From assembly GCA_022794495.1 (NCBI GenBank), contig JAAWEX010000003.1, positions 1-34,807 of the forward strand: DNA of 34,807 nucleotides. Direction: 5' to 3'. The notes beneath the pieces were generated by a model, which saw only the letters and a program-made list of their open reading frames with translations, searched no databases and was not told the origin of the DNA. This document shows positions 1-8,432 of the stretch, piece after piece (position 1 is the stretch's first letter; each line of letters opens with the position of its first letter). The position numbers and the translations under genes were made by a program. The DNA comes from Lawsonibacter sp. GTDB taxonomy: Bacteria; Bacillota; Clostridia; Oscillospirales; Oscillospiraceae.

Positions 1-1191
1 GTATTCAGCCGAAATCTGATTGTCCGCCGCCGCCAGCACATTTACAGCGGCGCTGCTGACATTCAGCGACAGCGAGGGCCTGCCGGTGGTGTCCAGTGGC
101 GTGCCGGGCAGGGACGCCGCCTGAACATTCCCCACTGTGTAAACCCCAACAAAGGCCGCTCCCAGAACTACACACAGTGTCAGCACGGCAGTCCATATCT
201 TACCTGATCTTGATTGCTTCTTAAACTTCATAATTGCCCCTAACCTTTCTTTCAAAAGCTGTTTATTTTCGCTTAAAGTGACAGCCCCCAGGTTTTCCTT
301 GTATTTTCCCACGGCCGCCATCGCGTCAAGCAAGGTTTTCCCGTAGTCCTGCGCGTTGCTGCTCCCCATTTTGGCAAGGACGGCTTCATCGCAGGAAAAT
401 TCGCAAGCCCTGGTAATTTCCCGGCTCATAAGATGAACCAGCGGATTAAACCAATGCAGGCAGACAGTAATTTGAACCAGCCATTTATAGAACATATCCC
501 GCCGTCTGTAGTGGGTCAGTTCATGCAGAATGATATAGCGAAAATCCTTTTCAGGAATATCCGCGCTGGGCAGTACGATACATGGATGGAAAAAGCCAAT
601 CAGCAGCGGAGAGGAAACCAACGGATTGACACATAACTCAATCGGCTTTTTAACGCCTGACTGCTCCGCGACAATCGAAAGCCGGTCCAAAAGCTTAATG
701 TCAGAAACCGGGGCCGACCCAGCCTTGATATATCGTGCAAAGCCCTGATAGATTGTTATTTTCCGTATCAGCAGCCCCAGCACGGCCGCCAGCCATACCA
801 GCCAGATATGATTGATTAACAACACTCCAATATCTCGAAGCGGGTGGGCGGTTGTTACATCATCCGCCGGACTATTCACAGGCTCATTATGCTCCTCTGC
901 TCCAACAGCGGGAATAAAATTGCCGCCTGGAGCATTTTGTGAGGGCTGCGGCGGCGGTGGTAAGGGAGCGGACTGGGATATTGCCTGATCAACAGCCTGA
1001 TATGTCTTTCCCATCAGGCTTACTTCCGGCCCGAAGGGGAGCAGCAGCCGCAAAACAACAACCAGCCAAATGTAATACTGCCATTGCCGGCTGATTTTGT
1101 TTTTCAAAAAACGTTTTCCCAAAAGCAGAGCCAGAATCAGCAAGCTGCCGGAAAAAGACATGGACAGGAAAATTTTCAAAACCGCGCTCAT
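1..1191 (-). CDS. BlaR1/MecR1-like M56 family metalloprotease sensor, C-terminus cut by window edge
   Basis: An open frame of 397 codons runs from an ATG at 1191 to the left edge without a stop, so the C-terminal sensor part is missing. Visible parts are two N-terminal membrane segments (about residues 10-24 and 40-54), a proline-rich stretch (77-90), a third segment (about 122-142), the zinc-protease motif HELTH at 223-227, further conserved residues in ACEFSCDEAV (262-271), and a last membrane segment (about 333-355) leading outside. This is the M56 layout of BlaR1/MecR1, in which an outside signal activates the cytoplasmic protease, which then inactivates the BlaI repressor. The start codon overlaps the repressor stop (ATGA), so the two are translationally coupled. 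Whether the outside domain binds beta-lactams cannot be judged here. The family call is firm; the inducer is unknown. Confidence 0.9.
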   Translation of the reverse strand, partial: MSAVLKIFLSMSFSGSLLILALLLGKRFLKNKISRQWQYYIWLVVVLRLLLPFGPEVSLMGKTYQAVDQAISQSAPLPPPPQPSQNAPGGNFIPAVGAEEHNEPVNSPADDVTTAHPLRDIGVLLINHIWLVWLAAVLGLLIRKITIYQGFARYIKAGSAPVSDIKLLDRLSIVAEQSGVKKPIELCVNPLVSSPLLIGFFHPCIVLPSADIPEKDFRYIILHELTHYRRRDMFYKWLVQITVCLHWFNPLVHLMSREITRACEFSCDEAVLAKMGSSNAQDYGKTLLDAMAAVGKYKENLGAVTLSENKQLLKERLGAIMKFKKQSRSGKIWTAVLTLCVVLGAAFVGVYTVGNVQAASLPGTPLDTTGRPSLSLNVSSAAVNVLAAADNQISAEY

Positions 1192-1571
1192 TGCTGCCCT
1201 TTCCCTTTCTCCAGCAGCCGCTTTAATTCCTCATATTCCTCGTCTGCCAGCAGATCGCCCAAAATCAGATTGGAAACCAGCCCCTTTGCGCTGCCCTCAT
1301 AAATCTTATCCAGGAAATTTTTCGTCTGCGCTGTCTGGTATTCCGTTTCTGAAACGAGCGTGGTATATTCGTTGCGGCGGCCAATTTTCTTGGCACTCAA
1401 AAAGCCCTTGTTCATCAGCCGCGACAAAAGTACAATCAGGGTATTCTTCTGACACGGCCTGCCCCTTGCCGCCAGACCGTCCATGATATAGGGGAACAGC
1501 GTCACCTCATCTGGGTTTCCCCATACGATTTTCATAATTTCAAGCTCGGCATCGGAAATTTGCTGTACCAC
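1188..1571 (-). CDS. BlaI/MecI/CopY-family transcriptional repressor
   Basis: The 127-residue protein has the winged-helix layout of BlaI/MecI: ISDAELEIMKIVW at the N-terminus, the recognition region with NTLIVLLSRLMNKGFL (about 43-58) and the KIGRRNEY wing. A conserved NF pair at 85-86 lies where BlaR-type proteases are known to cut staphylococcal BlaI/MecI. I chose the GTG at 1571 because AAGGAGG lies eight bases upstream and the product then has the usual family length. A longer in-frame reading back to 1754 would have to begin upstream of the promoter. It is the first gene of the pair with the BlaR1-like sensor and probably represses its own promoter. No beta-lactamase gene is seen in the window, so the target genes are unknown. 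Confidence 0.92.
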   Translation of the reverse strand: MVQQISDAELEIMKIVWGNPDEVTLFPYIMDGLAARGRPCQKNTLIVLLSRLMNKGFLSAKKIGRRNEYTTLVSETEYQTAQTKNFLDKIYEGSAKGLVSNLILGDLLADEEYEELKRLLEKGKGQQ

Positions 1572-1590
1572 AGGCTTAACCTCCTTGACG

Positions 1591-1642
1591 TATAACACGT
1601 TGTTGACGATTAAAATATAACACGGCGTTGCCCTTTTGTCAA
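1591..1642 (-). promoter_or_regulatory. Promoter and probable BlaI operator of the blaI-blaR1 pair
   Basis: On the minus strand, TTGACA (1637-1642) and TATATT (1614-1619) are separated by exactly 17 bases, close to an ideal sigma-A promoter. The nonamer TATAACACG (plus-strand sense) occurs twice, at 1591-1599 and 1616-1624, the second copy overlapping the -10 box. The first copy is flanked by ACGT on both sides. Such repeats covering the promoter fit autorepression by the BlaI-type protein. The promoter is seen directly; the operator role is inferred. Confidence 0.75.
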
Positions 1643-1841
1643 GCCCACTTTTGCCGAAAGAAGATAAAAGCACGTTTCTCCATTTTCCGCATAAGGACCG
1701 AGTGACCTGTGGTCGATTTTTTGGAATTTTTATTTGCATTCCAAAGTCGGCCACACACTTATTTTTTACGGAAAAGGAGCGCAGCCGATATGCCCAGCTG
1801 TGCTTTGTTCTTTGTAATACTTGTTTTCTGCCTGTCCAGCG

Positions 1842-2039
1842 TCAAGTTTCTGAGGCTTGAGTGTGGGCGCTTTTCCCAGAAAGCATATTCAGCCGCTCTC
1901 TTTTCGCCTTCACTGGCAGCACCAGGGGCTGTCCCTTGGGTGCGAGCCCGCGCTCACAGCTCGAGCAGTTGTCGATCCCGGTCTCGTCTTCCCAGTAAAT
2001 CACAGCATTTTCTGATTTTCGTAAATCTACATGTCCCAT
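1842..2039 (-). pseudogene. IS630-family transposase fragment
   Basis: The minus-strand frame reads NAVIYWEDETGIDN and then APKGQPLVLPVKAKRERLNM, which resembles the central DDE region of IS630-type transposases, where the sequence around YW.DETGI holds a catalytic aspartate and glutamate. Only about 65 codons remain. I see no N-terminal helix-turn-helix, no last catalytic residue and no terminal inverted repeats, so this is a dead remnant. The bases around it (1643-1841 and 2040-2099) show nothing recognisable. It marks past insertion activity between the bla pair and the two-component genes. Confidence 0.6.
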
Positions 2040-2099
2040 ACTGCCTATTTTATTACTTTCTGTTCTATATTCCTAGATGGTTTTTCGGAGATAATAATA

Positions 2100-2137
2100 A
2101 GGCCCGGAGAAATGGCTTTGCGCCGTTCTCCGGGCCT
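2100..2137 (-). terminator. Rho-independent terminator of the flavodoxin-like remnant
   Basis: The arms AGGCCCGGAGAA and TTCTCCGGGCCT (12 bp, 14-base loop) are followed on the minus strand by TATTATTATC. It lies 13 bases after the remnant's stop codon, so the 3' end of that old gene is intact. Confidence 0.75.
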
Positions 2138-2149
2138 GTCTGCGATCTC

Positions 2150-2514
2150 TCAATAGATCGTCTTTCCAAATTCGTATGCTGTTGTCAGATGGCTGGTCTT
2201 ATCAATCTGCACTTTACCGTTTGTATCACCGCAGCCACCGGCAAGGACCATCCCCCTGTCGCGGAACCCGATGTAATTAATCAGAGCGGATAATAAGCCG
2301 CTGCCTGCTCAAATGTCCAAAAAAAGTTATCCGCAGAGGTCATGAGCAGCGCACAGTCCTTGATGGGATACTTCTCATACCGCCCAAGAGGTGGGTCCGG
2401 GTCCTCCTGGGCAATGCAGTAGAATCGCTCAATAAAGGCTTTGATCCGGGCAGAAACGGTCCAGAAGTACAGCGGCGAGGCAAAGACAATGCAGTCTGCC
2501 GCTTTGATTTTAAA
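2150..2514 (-). pseudogene. Truncated and frameshifted flavodoxin-family NAD(P)H/FMN oxidoreductase
   Basis: The minus strand reads ADCIVFASPLYFWTVSARIK, then FIERFYCIAQEDPDPP and LLMTSADNFFWTFEQAAAYY. The frame then breaks near 2282-2292 and resumes as INYIGFRDRGMVLAGGCGDT, ending AYEFGKTIY-stop at 2150-2152. This pattern is typical of small FMN-binding NADPH-dependent reductases (iron-sulfur flavoprotein/flavodoxin-like). The N-terminal half with the FMN phosphate loop is missing: an in-frame stop lies at 2515-2517, immediately before the promoter of the next gene. With one truncation and one frameshift it cannot make a working protein. The breakpoint sits beside the regulatory repeats of the response regulator gene, which suggests a rearrangement junction. 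Confidence 0.75.
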
Positions 2515-2522
2515 TCACATTT

Positions 2523-2554
2523 TTGAGAAAATCTTGAGAATTGTATGATATAAT
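2523..2554 (+). promoter_or_regulatory. Promoter with tandem TTGAGA repeats, upstream of the response regulator
   Basis: TTGAGA occurs at 2523-2528 and again at 2534-2539, start to start 11 bases (one helical turn). A perfect TATAAT follows at 2549-2554, 15 bases after the start of the second repeat. No normal -35 box stands 17 bases upstream of it, as expected when an activator bound to direct repeats replaces it. The same arrangement precedes the ABC transporter genes at 4361-4392. Confidence 0.7.
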
Positions 2555-2595
2555 AAAAGCAGATCATGGCAAGGGACCTGCAAAGGGGTGAAAAA

Positions 2596-3267
2596 ATGTC
2601 TCAGACGATTTTAATTGCGGACGACGAGCGGGGAATTGTGGACATGCTGAAGGCCTACTTTTCCCCGGAATACGAGATACTGACGGCCTACAGCGGGCAG
2701 GAGGCCATGCAACGAGCGGAAGCACAGCCCGATCTGATCCTGCTGGATATCAACATGCCGGGTATGGATGGCCTGACCGTCTGCCATGCCATCCGGGAGC
2801 ATGTTACCTGCCCGATTCTGTTTTTGACGGCCCGGGTGGAGTCCGCCGACCAGATTATGGGCTTTCAGGCGGGGGCGGACGACTACATCGTCAAGCCCTT
2901 CGACCTGGACGAGCTTGCGGCGCGGATCGCCGCACATCTGCGCCGGGAGCGGCGGAGAAGCACCCCCTCCGCGGTGCGCTTTTTCGGGGAATGCGCGGTG
3001 GACTACTCTGCCCGGACCGTGACCGTTCACGGCGAGGCGGTGGTCCTATCCCGGCGGGAGTTTGACATTCTGGAGCTGCTGTCCCTGAACCCGGGGCAGG
3101 TGTTCGACCGGGAACGAATCTACGAGTCTGTCTGGGGCATCGACGGCGAGGGCAGCAGCGGCACCGTTATGGAGCACATCCGGAAAATCCGGGGCAAGCT
3201 GGCCCAACACACGCTCCACAGTTACATCGAAACGGTCTGGGGGTGTGGGTACAAATGGAACGGCTGA
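2596..3267 (+). CDS. OmpR/PhoB-family response regulator
   Basis: The 223-residue DNA-binding response regulator has an N-terminal receiver with acidic pocket D9/D10, phospho-acceptor D51 in LILLDINMPGMDG, and the conserved threonine (LTAR) and lysine (VKPFD) further on. The C-terminal winged helix ends in the typical HIRKIRGKL and IETVWGCGYKW. I chose the ATG at 2596, preceded by AAGGGG, rather than the upstream ATG at 2566, because the receiver begins directly after it. The gene overlaps the histidine kinase downstream, so they are co-translated. Direct TTGAGA repeats in its own promoter and in that of the ABC genes suggest that it activates both. The signal is unknown; two-component systems beside MacB/FtsX-type ABC pairs often respond to antimicrobial peptides or envelope stress. 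Confidence 0.95.
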   Translation: MSQTILIADDERGIVDMLKAYFSPEYEILTAYSGQEAMQRAEAQPDLILLDINMPGMDGLTVCHAIREHVTCPILFLTARVESADQIMGFQAGADDYIVKPFDLDELAARIAAHLRRERRRSTPSAVRFFGECAVDYSARTVTVHGEAVVLSRREFDILELLSLNPGQVFDRERIYESVWGIDGEGSSGTVMEHIRKIRGKLAQHTLHSYIETVWGCGYKWNG

Positions 3268-4364
3268 GAGATATGAGCCTGCGGCGGGCGTTTTTTCTGC
3301 TGACCCTTTCCGGCCTGCTGGCGGCGGCGGCGCTGGCGGCCCTGCTATGGATGGGGTGCAAGGCGGTCGCCTCCCAGTATCCCCTGGGCGGGATCAGCAT
3401 CAGCATTGACGGAGCCATCACCTCCCTGCCCAGGCCTACGCCAGAACGGCAGCGGCTGTTACAGGCACTGGATATCATCGCCCTGCTGGGCTGGGTCCTG
3501 CTGCCGGTGACGGGCCTGGCCGTGGCCGGGGGGCTCTTTTACCGTTGGAAGCTGAAAGAGCCCATCCGCATCCTTCTGGAGGGAACGCGGCGAATCCAGG
3601 CCCACGACCTGGACTTCACCCTTCCGGCTGTCTCCGCCGACGAGCTTGGGCAGATCTGCGCCGCCTTTGAGGAGATGCGGCAGGAGCTGCTGAAAACGAA
3701 TCAGGAGCTTTGGCGGCAGGCAGAGGAGCGCAAGCGGCTCAATGCCGCCTTTGCCCACGATCTGCGCAATCCGGTCACTGTGCTGAAGGGCAGCGTCAAG
3801 CTGCTGCGGCAGGCCCCCTCGGATCCGCATACCCTGGACCGGCTGGAGAATTACACCGTAAGGATCGAGCAGTATGTGGAGGCTATGGGTTCCATTCAGC
3901 GGCTGGAGCAGATGCCCGTGAGAGCTGCCGCTGTGCCTTTGAGCATCCTTTGCTCGGAGATGGAGGAGACGGCCCGTCTGCTGGCCCCGTCGCTGGAGAC
4001 TGTGGTCTGTGGACCTGAGGTGGGAGCGGCGGAGATCGACCACGGGATTTTTCTCACTGTAGCGGAAAATCTGATTGGAAATGGGGCGCGTTTTGCGAAA
4101 CAGCGGCTGGAGATCACCCTGTCTTTAGAGGAAGGCACCCTGTCCCTGTCCGTTGCGGACGACGGCCCCGGCTTTCCGGACCAGCTGCTGAAAAGCGGCC
4201 CAAAGCCCTTTGGGAAGACAGAGGAGAGCGGGACCCATTTCGGCATGGGCCTGTATACCAGCGGCCTGCTGTGCCGAAAGCACGGCGGCGGGCTCCGGCT
4301 GGAAAGCAGCGCGTCCGGCGGAGCTGCTGCCATTGCTTCCCTGAGAACAAATAACTGCTCTTGA
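3255..4364 (+). CDS. Membrane sensor histidine kinase
   Basis: This is the partner kinase of the preceding regulator. It has two membrane segments (about 12-36 and 73-96) around a short outside loop of some 35 residues, a HAMP-like linker (about 100-150), the phospho-acceptor H168 in FAHDLRNPVTVLKG, and a C-terminal ATPase domain with N-box NLIGNGARFA, G1 box VADDGPGFP and G2 box FGMGLYTSGLL. The ATG at 3255 overlaps the regulator's stop; a second ATG at 3273 is also possible and has a weak GAGAG in front. The small outside loop suggests that the signal is sensed in the membrane or through the neighbouring transporter rather than by a large ligand-binding domain, as in other kinases linked to peptide-exporting ABC systems. 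Confidence 0.93.
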   Translation: MERLRDMSLRRAFFLLTLSGLLAAAALAALLWMGCKAVASQYPLGGISISIDGAITSLPRPTPERQRLLQALDIIALLGWVLLPVTGLAVAGGLFYRWKLKEPIRILLEGTRRIQAHDLDFTLPAVSADELGQICAAFEEMRQELLKTNQELWRQAEERKRLNAAFAHDLRNPVTVLKGSVKLLRQAPSDPHTLDRLENYTVRIEQYVEAMGSIQRLEQMPVRAAAVPLSILCSEMEETARLLAPSLETVVCGPEVGAAEIDHGIFLTVAENLIGNGARFAKQRLEITLSLEEGTLSLSVADDGPGFPDQLLKSGPKPFGKTEESGTHFGMGLYTSGLLCRKHGGGLRLESSASGGAAAIASLRTNNCS

Positions 4365-4392
4365 GAATTTTTTGAGATTTACCTGTTACACT
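4361..4392 (+). promoter_or_regulatory. Tandem TTGAGA repeats and weak -10 box, upstream of the ABC transporter genes
   Basis: TTGAGA at 4361-4366 and 4372-4377 repeats with the same 11-base period as upstream of the response regulator. A TACACT -10-like box (four of six matches) sits at 4387-4392, again 15 bases after the start of the second repeat. The first repeat overlaps the last bases of the kinase gene. The weak -10 implies stronger dependence on the activator than at the regulator's own promoter. Confidence 0.7.
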
Positions 4393-4422
4393 CTCCTTAT
4401 TCTACATAAGGAGGGTGTTTTT

Positions 4423-5097
4423 ATGAACATCGAAGCGCAGGAACTTTCCAAGCTCTATGGCCAGGGGGAAAACCGAGTAACCGCCCTGGACCGGGCCTCA
4501 CTGACCATCGCCCCCGGCGATTTTATCTCCATCATGGGGCCGTCTGGCAGTGGGAAAAGCACGCTGCTGCACCTGCTGTCCGGCCTGGACCGGCCCACCT
4601 CCGGCCGCCTGCTTTACGACGGCAGGGACATCTACGGCCTGTCTGACAAAAAGCTGTCTGCCTTCCGCCGCCGGCGCATCGGCTTTATCTTCCAGCAGTT
4701 CCATCTGCTCCCCGTGCTCACCGCCCGGGAAAACATCATCATGCCGCTGCTGCTGGACCGAAAGCAGCCGGACGAGGGGTATCTTCAAAAGCTGACCGGC
4801 CTGCTGGGCATCCAGGAACGGCTGACCCACCTGCCCCATGAGCTCTCCGGCGGGCAGCAGCAGCGGGTGGCCATTGCCCGCGCCCTCATCGCCCAGCCTG
4901 ACGTGATCTTCGCCGACGAGCCCACCGGCAACCTGGACAGCCGCAGCGGCGGCGAGGTGATGGAGCTGCTGAAAACCGTGGGCAAGGAGATGGGCAAGGC
5001 GCTGGTGGTTATCACCCACGACAGCCGCGTCGCGGCACAGGCAGCGCGGCGGCTCACCATTGTGGACGGGGTGCTGTCGGAGGTGGGGGCGGAATGA
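4423..5097 (+). CDS. ABC transporter ATP-binding protein (MacB/LolD/BceA type)
   Basis: The 224-residue ATPase has Walker [10 protein letters not shown] at 39-47, a Q-loop in [18 protein letters not shown], signature [15 protein letters not shown], Walker [13 protein letters not shown] and the switch histidine in VVITHD. The [14 protein letters not shown] pattern is typical of the MacB/LolD/FtsE branch that works with FtsX-like permeases rather than substrate-importing systems. The ATG at 4423 has AAGGAGG eight bases upstream. Its 3' end overlaps the permease start (ATGA). Controlled by the repeats upstream, it probably powers export or removal of a peptide or lipid-like compound. The substrate cannot be told from sequence. 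Confidence 0.95.
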   Translation: MNIEAQELSKLYGQGENRVTALDRASLTIAPGDFISIMGPSGSGKSTLLHLLSGLDRPTSGRLLYDGRDIYGLSDKKLSAFRRRRIGFIFQQFHLLPVLTARENIIMPLLLDRKQPDEGYLQKLTGLLGIQERLTHLPHELSGGQQQRVAIARALIAQPDVIFADEPTGNLDSRSGGEVMELLKTVGKEMGKALVVITHDSRVAAQAARRLTIVDGVLSEVGAE

Positions 5098-7595
5098 GAC
5101 ACTACCATACGCTTGCTCTGAAAGAGCTGCTGGCCCAGCGGGTCACCTCAGTTTTAATCCTCCTGGCCATCGTCCTGTCCACCATGATGACGGCGGTGGT
5201 CGGCCAGTCCATAGGTGTGCTGTCCGCCATGCGGCAGCAGCAGGCCATCGCCATCGGCGGAAACCGCCACGCCGGATTTGTCCAGATGAATGAGGAACAG
5301 CTGGAAACGCTGAGGCAGGACCCCCGGCTGTCCTTTGTGGGCGCCTATGTGGTGCTGGGCAGCGTACAGCTGGACAACACTCTAATCCTGGGCCTCAGCG
5401 AGTTTCAGGAGGACGTAAGCGCCCTCTACCCCTCTATCTCCGCCCTGAAAGAGGGCCGTCTGCCCCAGGCCCCCATGGAGCTCGCCCTGCCCGAGGATGT
5501 GCTGGGATACCTGGGCTTCTCTGGCACACTGGGGGACACCCTGACCATCTCCCTCTCCAAGGCCCTGCGCCACGGGGTGGTGACTCAATCCTATGACTTT
5601 ACCGCCTCGTTCACCCTGGTGGGCGTCACCGAGAGCAACTACCTCAACTACGCCGCCGGGGCCGTCAACGGCATCGTGGGGCCGGGGACGGCGGAGGCCC
5701 TGCTGCCGGAGGAGTACTTCTACTACAATGCGGACATCCGCGTGGCGGACAAAAATACCTTCCAGGCCGTTATGGACAGCCTGACAGCCACCCTGAACGT
5801 CCATGAGCTGGACACCACCTACAACATCCCGCTTTTAAACGCTCTGGGCGTCCGGTACAGAGCGGAGGCCGCCGACATAGCAGATGTCTCTGAAGCGGGG
5901 TTCCCCTTCATGATGGCGGCGGGAGTGCTGGTCGGCGGGCTTATTCTGCTGGCGGCGGGGCTGGTGATCTATAACATTCTGAAAATCGCCGTTGCCCGGC
6001 GCATGACCCAGTACGGCGTCCTCCGGGCCATCGGGGCGGACAGAGGGCAGCTCTATATTTTGGTCGCTGGACAGGTGCTGCTGTTGTGCGCGGCGGGCAT
6101 CCCAGCCGGCCTGCTGCTGGGGGCTCTGTCGGCCAGGGGCATCCTCACCGCCGCCACAGGGCTGCTGTCCCCGGAAATTTTCCTGGCCCGGGACGCCGGG
6201 GAGCTGGCCCGCCTGATTGGGGAAAACAGCGGCGGCAAAGGCATCTTCCTGCTGGCCAGCGGGGCCGTTACCCTGTTTTTTGCCTTGGCCGCCGCCCTTC
6301 CCGCCGCCCGGTACGCGGCCCGGGTGTCTCCCACCGCCGCCATGGCGGGGAATCAGGTTAAAATCAAGCGCCGGGGCCGGAGGGTGAAGAAAATCCGCAG
6401 CTTTGAGGCCTTTTACGCCCGCCTCAACCTGAGACGCAGCCCAGGCCGCACGGCGATCACCGTCCTGTCCCTGGTAATGAGCATTACCGTTTTCATCGCC
6501 CTACAGGGGGCGGTGGGCCTGCTGGACAGCGCCGGGGCCGGCGTGCCGGAGCACTTTGGCGACTACTCCATCACCAACGAATCGGCGGGCTTTTCCCCTG
6601 GGGAATACCAGGCAATGAAAGACGACCCCCGGGTAGCGGAGCTGACCGCTATGCAGTTTTCCCTCTATGAGCAGGGACAGGACGGCTATCCGGCAGGAAT
6701 CAGCTTTGGCTTTCCCCTCCAGCCGGCGGAGACCTTCCAGGTGGTGGGTCTGAACGGCGCTTACTGGGACCGGGCCTTCTCCTCGCTTACACCGGAGGTT
6801 TTGGAAAAGCTGAAGGCCGGGGAGGGCTGTATGGTCCGCAATCCCCTGCCCCTGGTCTTTGAGGGGCAGGAGATTCCACGCACCAGCATACAGACCGGGG
6901 ACACCGTCACCGTGGCAGGGCGGGAGCTGCCGGTACTGCACACCCTGGACAGCTATGATACGTATCTGAGCGTGGGCAGCCACGGCTTTGTCAACGGGGT
7001 GCAGATTGTTGTAAACGAGGACCTTTACGCCGCCATCACGGGAAAGACGGCCTACAGCTGGCTGCTGCCCACCCTGGCGGAGGGGGTGGAGCGGACAGAA
7101 TATGACGCTGCGGTGGAAGCCCTGGCGGGGCGCACCCCCGGCACGCTCTGGCTGTCCTATGAGGACACCGACCGGCAGCTTGCGGAGAGCTTCGCCCAGA
7201 TTCAGCTTTTGGCTTGGGGCTTGATCCTCTTTGTGGCGCTGATTGGTCTGCTGAATATTATCAACACGGTGTATACCAACATCCACACCCGGGTTGCCGA
7301 AATCGGAATGCAGCGGGCTGTCGGCATGAGTGCGGGGAGCCTGTTTCGGGTGTTCCTGTGGGAGGGGGCCTACTATGGAATCATCGCGGCGGCGATTGGG
7401 AGTATCACCGGGTACGTTTGCACAATCTTTGTAGACGCGGCAGCGACGGATGAACTGCGGTTCATCCCTATCCCCGTCATTCCCATCGCGGAGGCGGCGG
7501 CCCTCGCCACGGCCGCCTGCCTGCTGGCAACCTGCATCCCGCTGAGAAGGATCAGCAAAATGAGTATTGTGGACTCTATTGAAGCTGTTGAGTAA
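5094..7595 (+). CDS. FtsX-like ABC transporter permease, two-domain
   Basis: The 833-residue membrane protein has two FtsX/MacB repeats. The first has a membrane segment near residues 16-40, a large outside domain (about 45-270) and three segments at about 275-430. After a basic linker ([11 protein letters not shown]) the second starts with [20 protein letters not shown], followed by a second outside domain and three C-terminal segments ending in [16 protein letters not shown]. The [13 protein letters not shown] and [13 protein letters not shown] stretches are the usual coupling regions of this family. It overlaps the ATPase gene by four bases and is the last gene of the unit. Eight predicted segments with two large outside domains fit peptide-detoxifying or mechanotransmitting transporters. 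No terminator is obvious after it. Confidence 0.93.
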   Translation: MRHYHTLALKELLAQRVTSVLILLAIVLSTMMTAVVGQSIGVLSAMRQQQAIAIGGNRHAGFVQMNEEQLETLRQDPRLSFVGAYVVLGSVQLDNTLILGLSEFQEDVSALYPSISALKEGRLPQAPMELALPEDVLGYLGFSGTLGDTLTISLSKALRHGVVTQSYDFTASFTLVGVTESNYLNYAAGAVNGIVGPGTAEALLPEEYFYYNADIRVADKNTFQAVMDSLTATLNVHELDTTYNIPLLNALGVRYRAEAADIADVSEAGFPFMMAAGVLVGGLILLAAGLVIYNILKIAVARRMTQYGVLRAIGADRGQLYILVAGQVLLLCAAGIPAGLLLGALSARGILTAATGLLSPEIFLARDAGELARLIGENSGGKGIFLLASGAVTLFFALAAALPAARYAARVSPTAAMAGNQVKIKRRGRRVKKIRSFEAFYARLNLRRSPGRTAITVLSLVMSITVFIALQGAVGLLDSAGAGVPEHFGDYSITNESAGFSPGEYQAMKDDPRVAELTAMQFSLYEQGQDGYPAGISFGFPLQPAETFQVVGLNGAYWDRAFSSLTPEVLEKLKAGEGCMVRNPLPLVFEGQEIPRTSIQTGDTVTVAGRELPVLHTLDSYDTYLSVGSHGFVNGVQIVVNEDLYAAITGKTAYSWLLPTLAEGVERTEYDAAVEALAGRTPGTLWLSYEDTDRQLAESFAQIQLLAWGLILFVALIGLLNIINTVYTNIHTRVAEIGMQRAVGMSAGSLFRVFLWEGAYYGIIAAAIGSITGYVCTIFVDAAATDELRFIPIPVIPIAEAAALATAACLLATCIPLRRISKMSIVDSIEAVE

Positions 7596-7812
7596 GCAAG
7601 GCTTGCTTGCGCCTTGGACCGGACGGCAGGGGGGAAAAGCCGGAGCCTTCCAGCACCACGGCGGCGGAGCTGAGCTGCCAGAGGAGGTCCCGGCCGGCGC
7701 ACACCGTCCCCCGGGTCGATGGCCAGCTGGGTGGTGATTCCGCCGGACCTGCCTGCGTCCACATAGCCGGCCTTGGTCAAGCAGCCTCCAGTCCATCGCA
7801 AGGCTCCCTTTG

Positions 7813-8379
7813 TCAGTCCGCGTACTTCACCACACCGCTGCGCCGCAGGGCATGGACCACAGGAATACATACAGTGGTAACAATCACGGTGGTGGCAGCG
7901 CTGGTGGCGAACCGGCCGGGGAGGAAGGGGATGTGGACCATAAACTCGGTGTGATACATCACGCTTTCCAGCCAGATGCTCACGGTGTTGCCCAGGGTGG
8001 TAAGGACGGCCCCGGCGAAGCAGATGGCGTAGCAGGCCGCTGGCCGGCTCTCAATCCGCTTGCCGGTCCGGCGGCACCACACCGCGCCCAGACCCACCAC
8101 CGTGCCGCGGATGGCGGCGGGGGCCACATAGAGCACCGTGGTGGGGGCCAGGCCGTAGGGGCCGGTAATCTGGGCGATAAACTCCCCCAGCAGGCCCACC
8201 GCCATGCCCTCCACCGGGCCGAACAGCATAGCCGCCAGCATGATGGGCAGCGAGGCGAAGTTAAACTTGAAATAAGGGGTTTCAATGGCGATGGTCCGCT
8301 TCAGCAGGACCATTATGGCGGTGAGCATGGCCACCATGCAGATGGTGTAGACTGTTTTTCTTTTCTTTACAGATGTCAT
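7813..8379 (-). CDS. folT: ECF transporter S component, folate type (FolT family)
   Basis: The 188-residue, very hydrophobic protein has about six membrane segments and the FolT-like pattern of a small S component: KFNFASLPIMLAAMLFGPVEG, then GEFIAQITGPYGL. In ECF systems the S component captures the vitamin and the shared EcfAA'T energy module, encoded elsewhere, drives uptake. The folate call rests on the protein pattern and on the THF riboswitch directly upstream. I prefer the ATG at 8379 to the one at 8385: AAGGAG is only three bases from the first but nine from the second. It follows the two THF-dependent genes ftcD and fchA on the same strand, so it would supply the cofactor they use. 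Confidence 0.88.
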   Translation of the reverse strand: MTSVKKRKTVYTICMVAMLTAIMVLLKRTIAIETPYFKFNFASLPIMLAAMLFGPVEGMAVGLLGEFIAQITGPYGLAPTTVLYVAPAAIRGTVVGLGAVWCRRTGKRIESRPAACYAICFAGAVLTTLGNTVSIWLESVMYHTEFMVHIPFLPGRFATSAATTVIVTTVCIPVVHALRRSGVVKYAD

Positions 8380-8385
8380 AATCAT

Positions 8386-8422
8386 ACGCTCCTTTCACGG
8401 CGTGTCGCCATGAAAGGAGCGT
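8386..8422 (-). promoter_or_regulatory. Ribosome-site-sequestering hairpin of folT
   Basis: The minus-strand RNA can form a 17-bp stem with a 3-base loop. The arm ACGCTCCTTTCA pairs with TGAAAGGAGCGT, and the stem is closed by TGGCG/CGCCG (one G-U pair). The 3' arm contains the AAAGGAG ribosome site of folT and no T-run follows, so it acts on translation and not as a terminator. It lies ten bases downstream of the THF riboswitch, as its expression platform. Confidence 0.8.
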
Positions 8423-8432
8423 ACTCCTCCAT

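Noticed and set aside
1709-2293. A 194-codon plus-strand reading frame
   Set aside because: It overlaps the transposase and reductase remnants on the other strand, has no ribosome site and resembles no protein.
6501-7796. A 431-codon minus-strand frame opposite the ABC permease
   Set aside because: It is a by-product of GC-rich codon structure in the FtsX-like gene; the composition (many Arg, Gly, Pro, His) and lack of start signals speak against a gene.
7596-7812. Possible short gene or remnant between the ABC permease and folT
   Set aside because: Short frames are open on both strands, but none has a recognisable pattern, start signal or hairpin.
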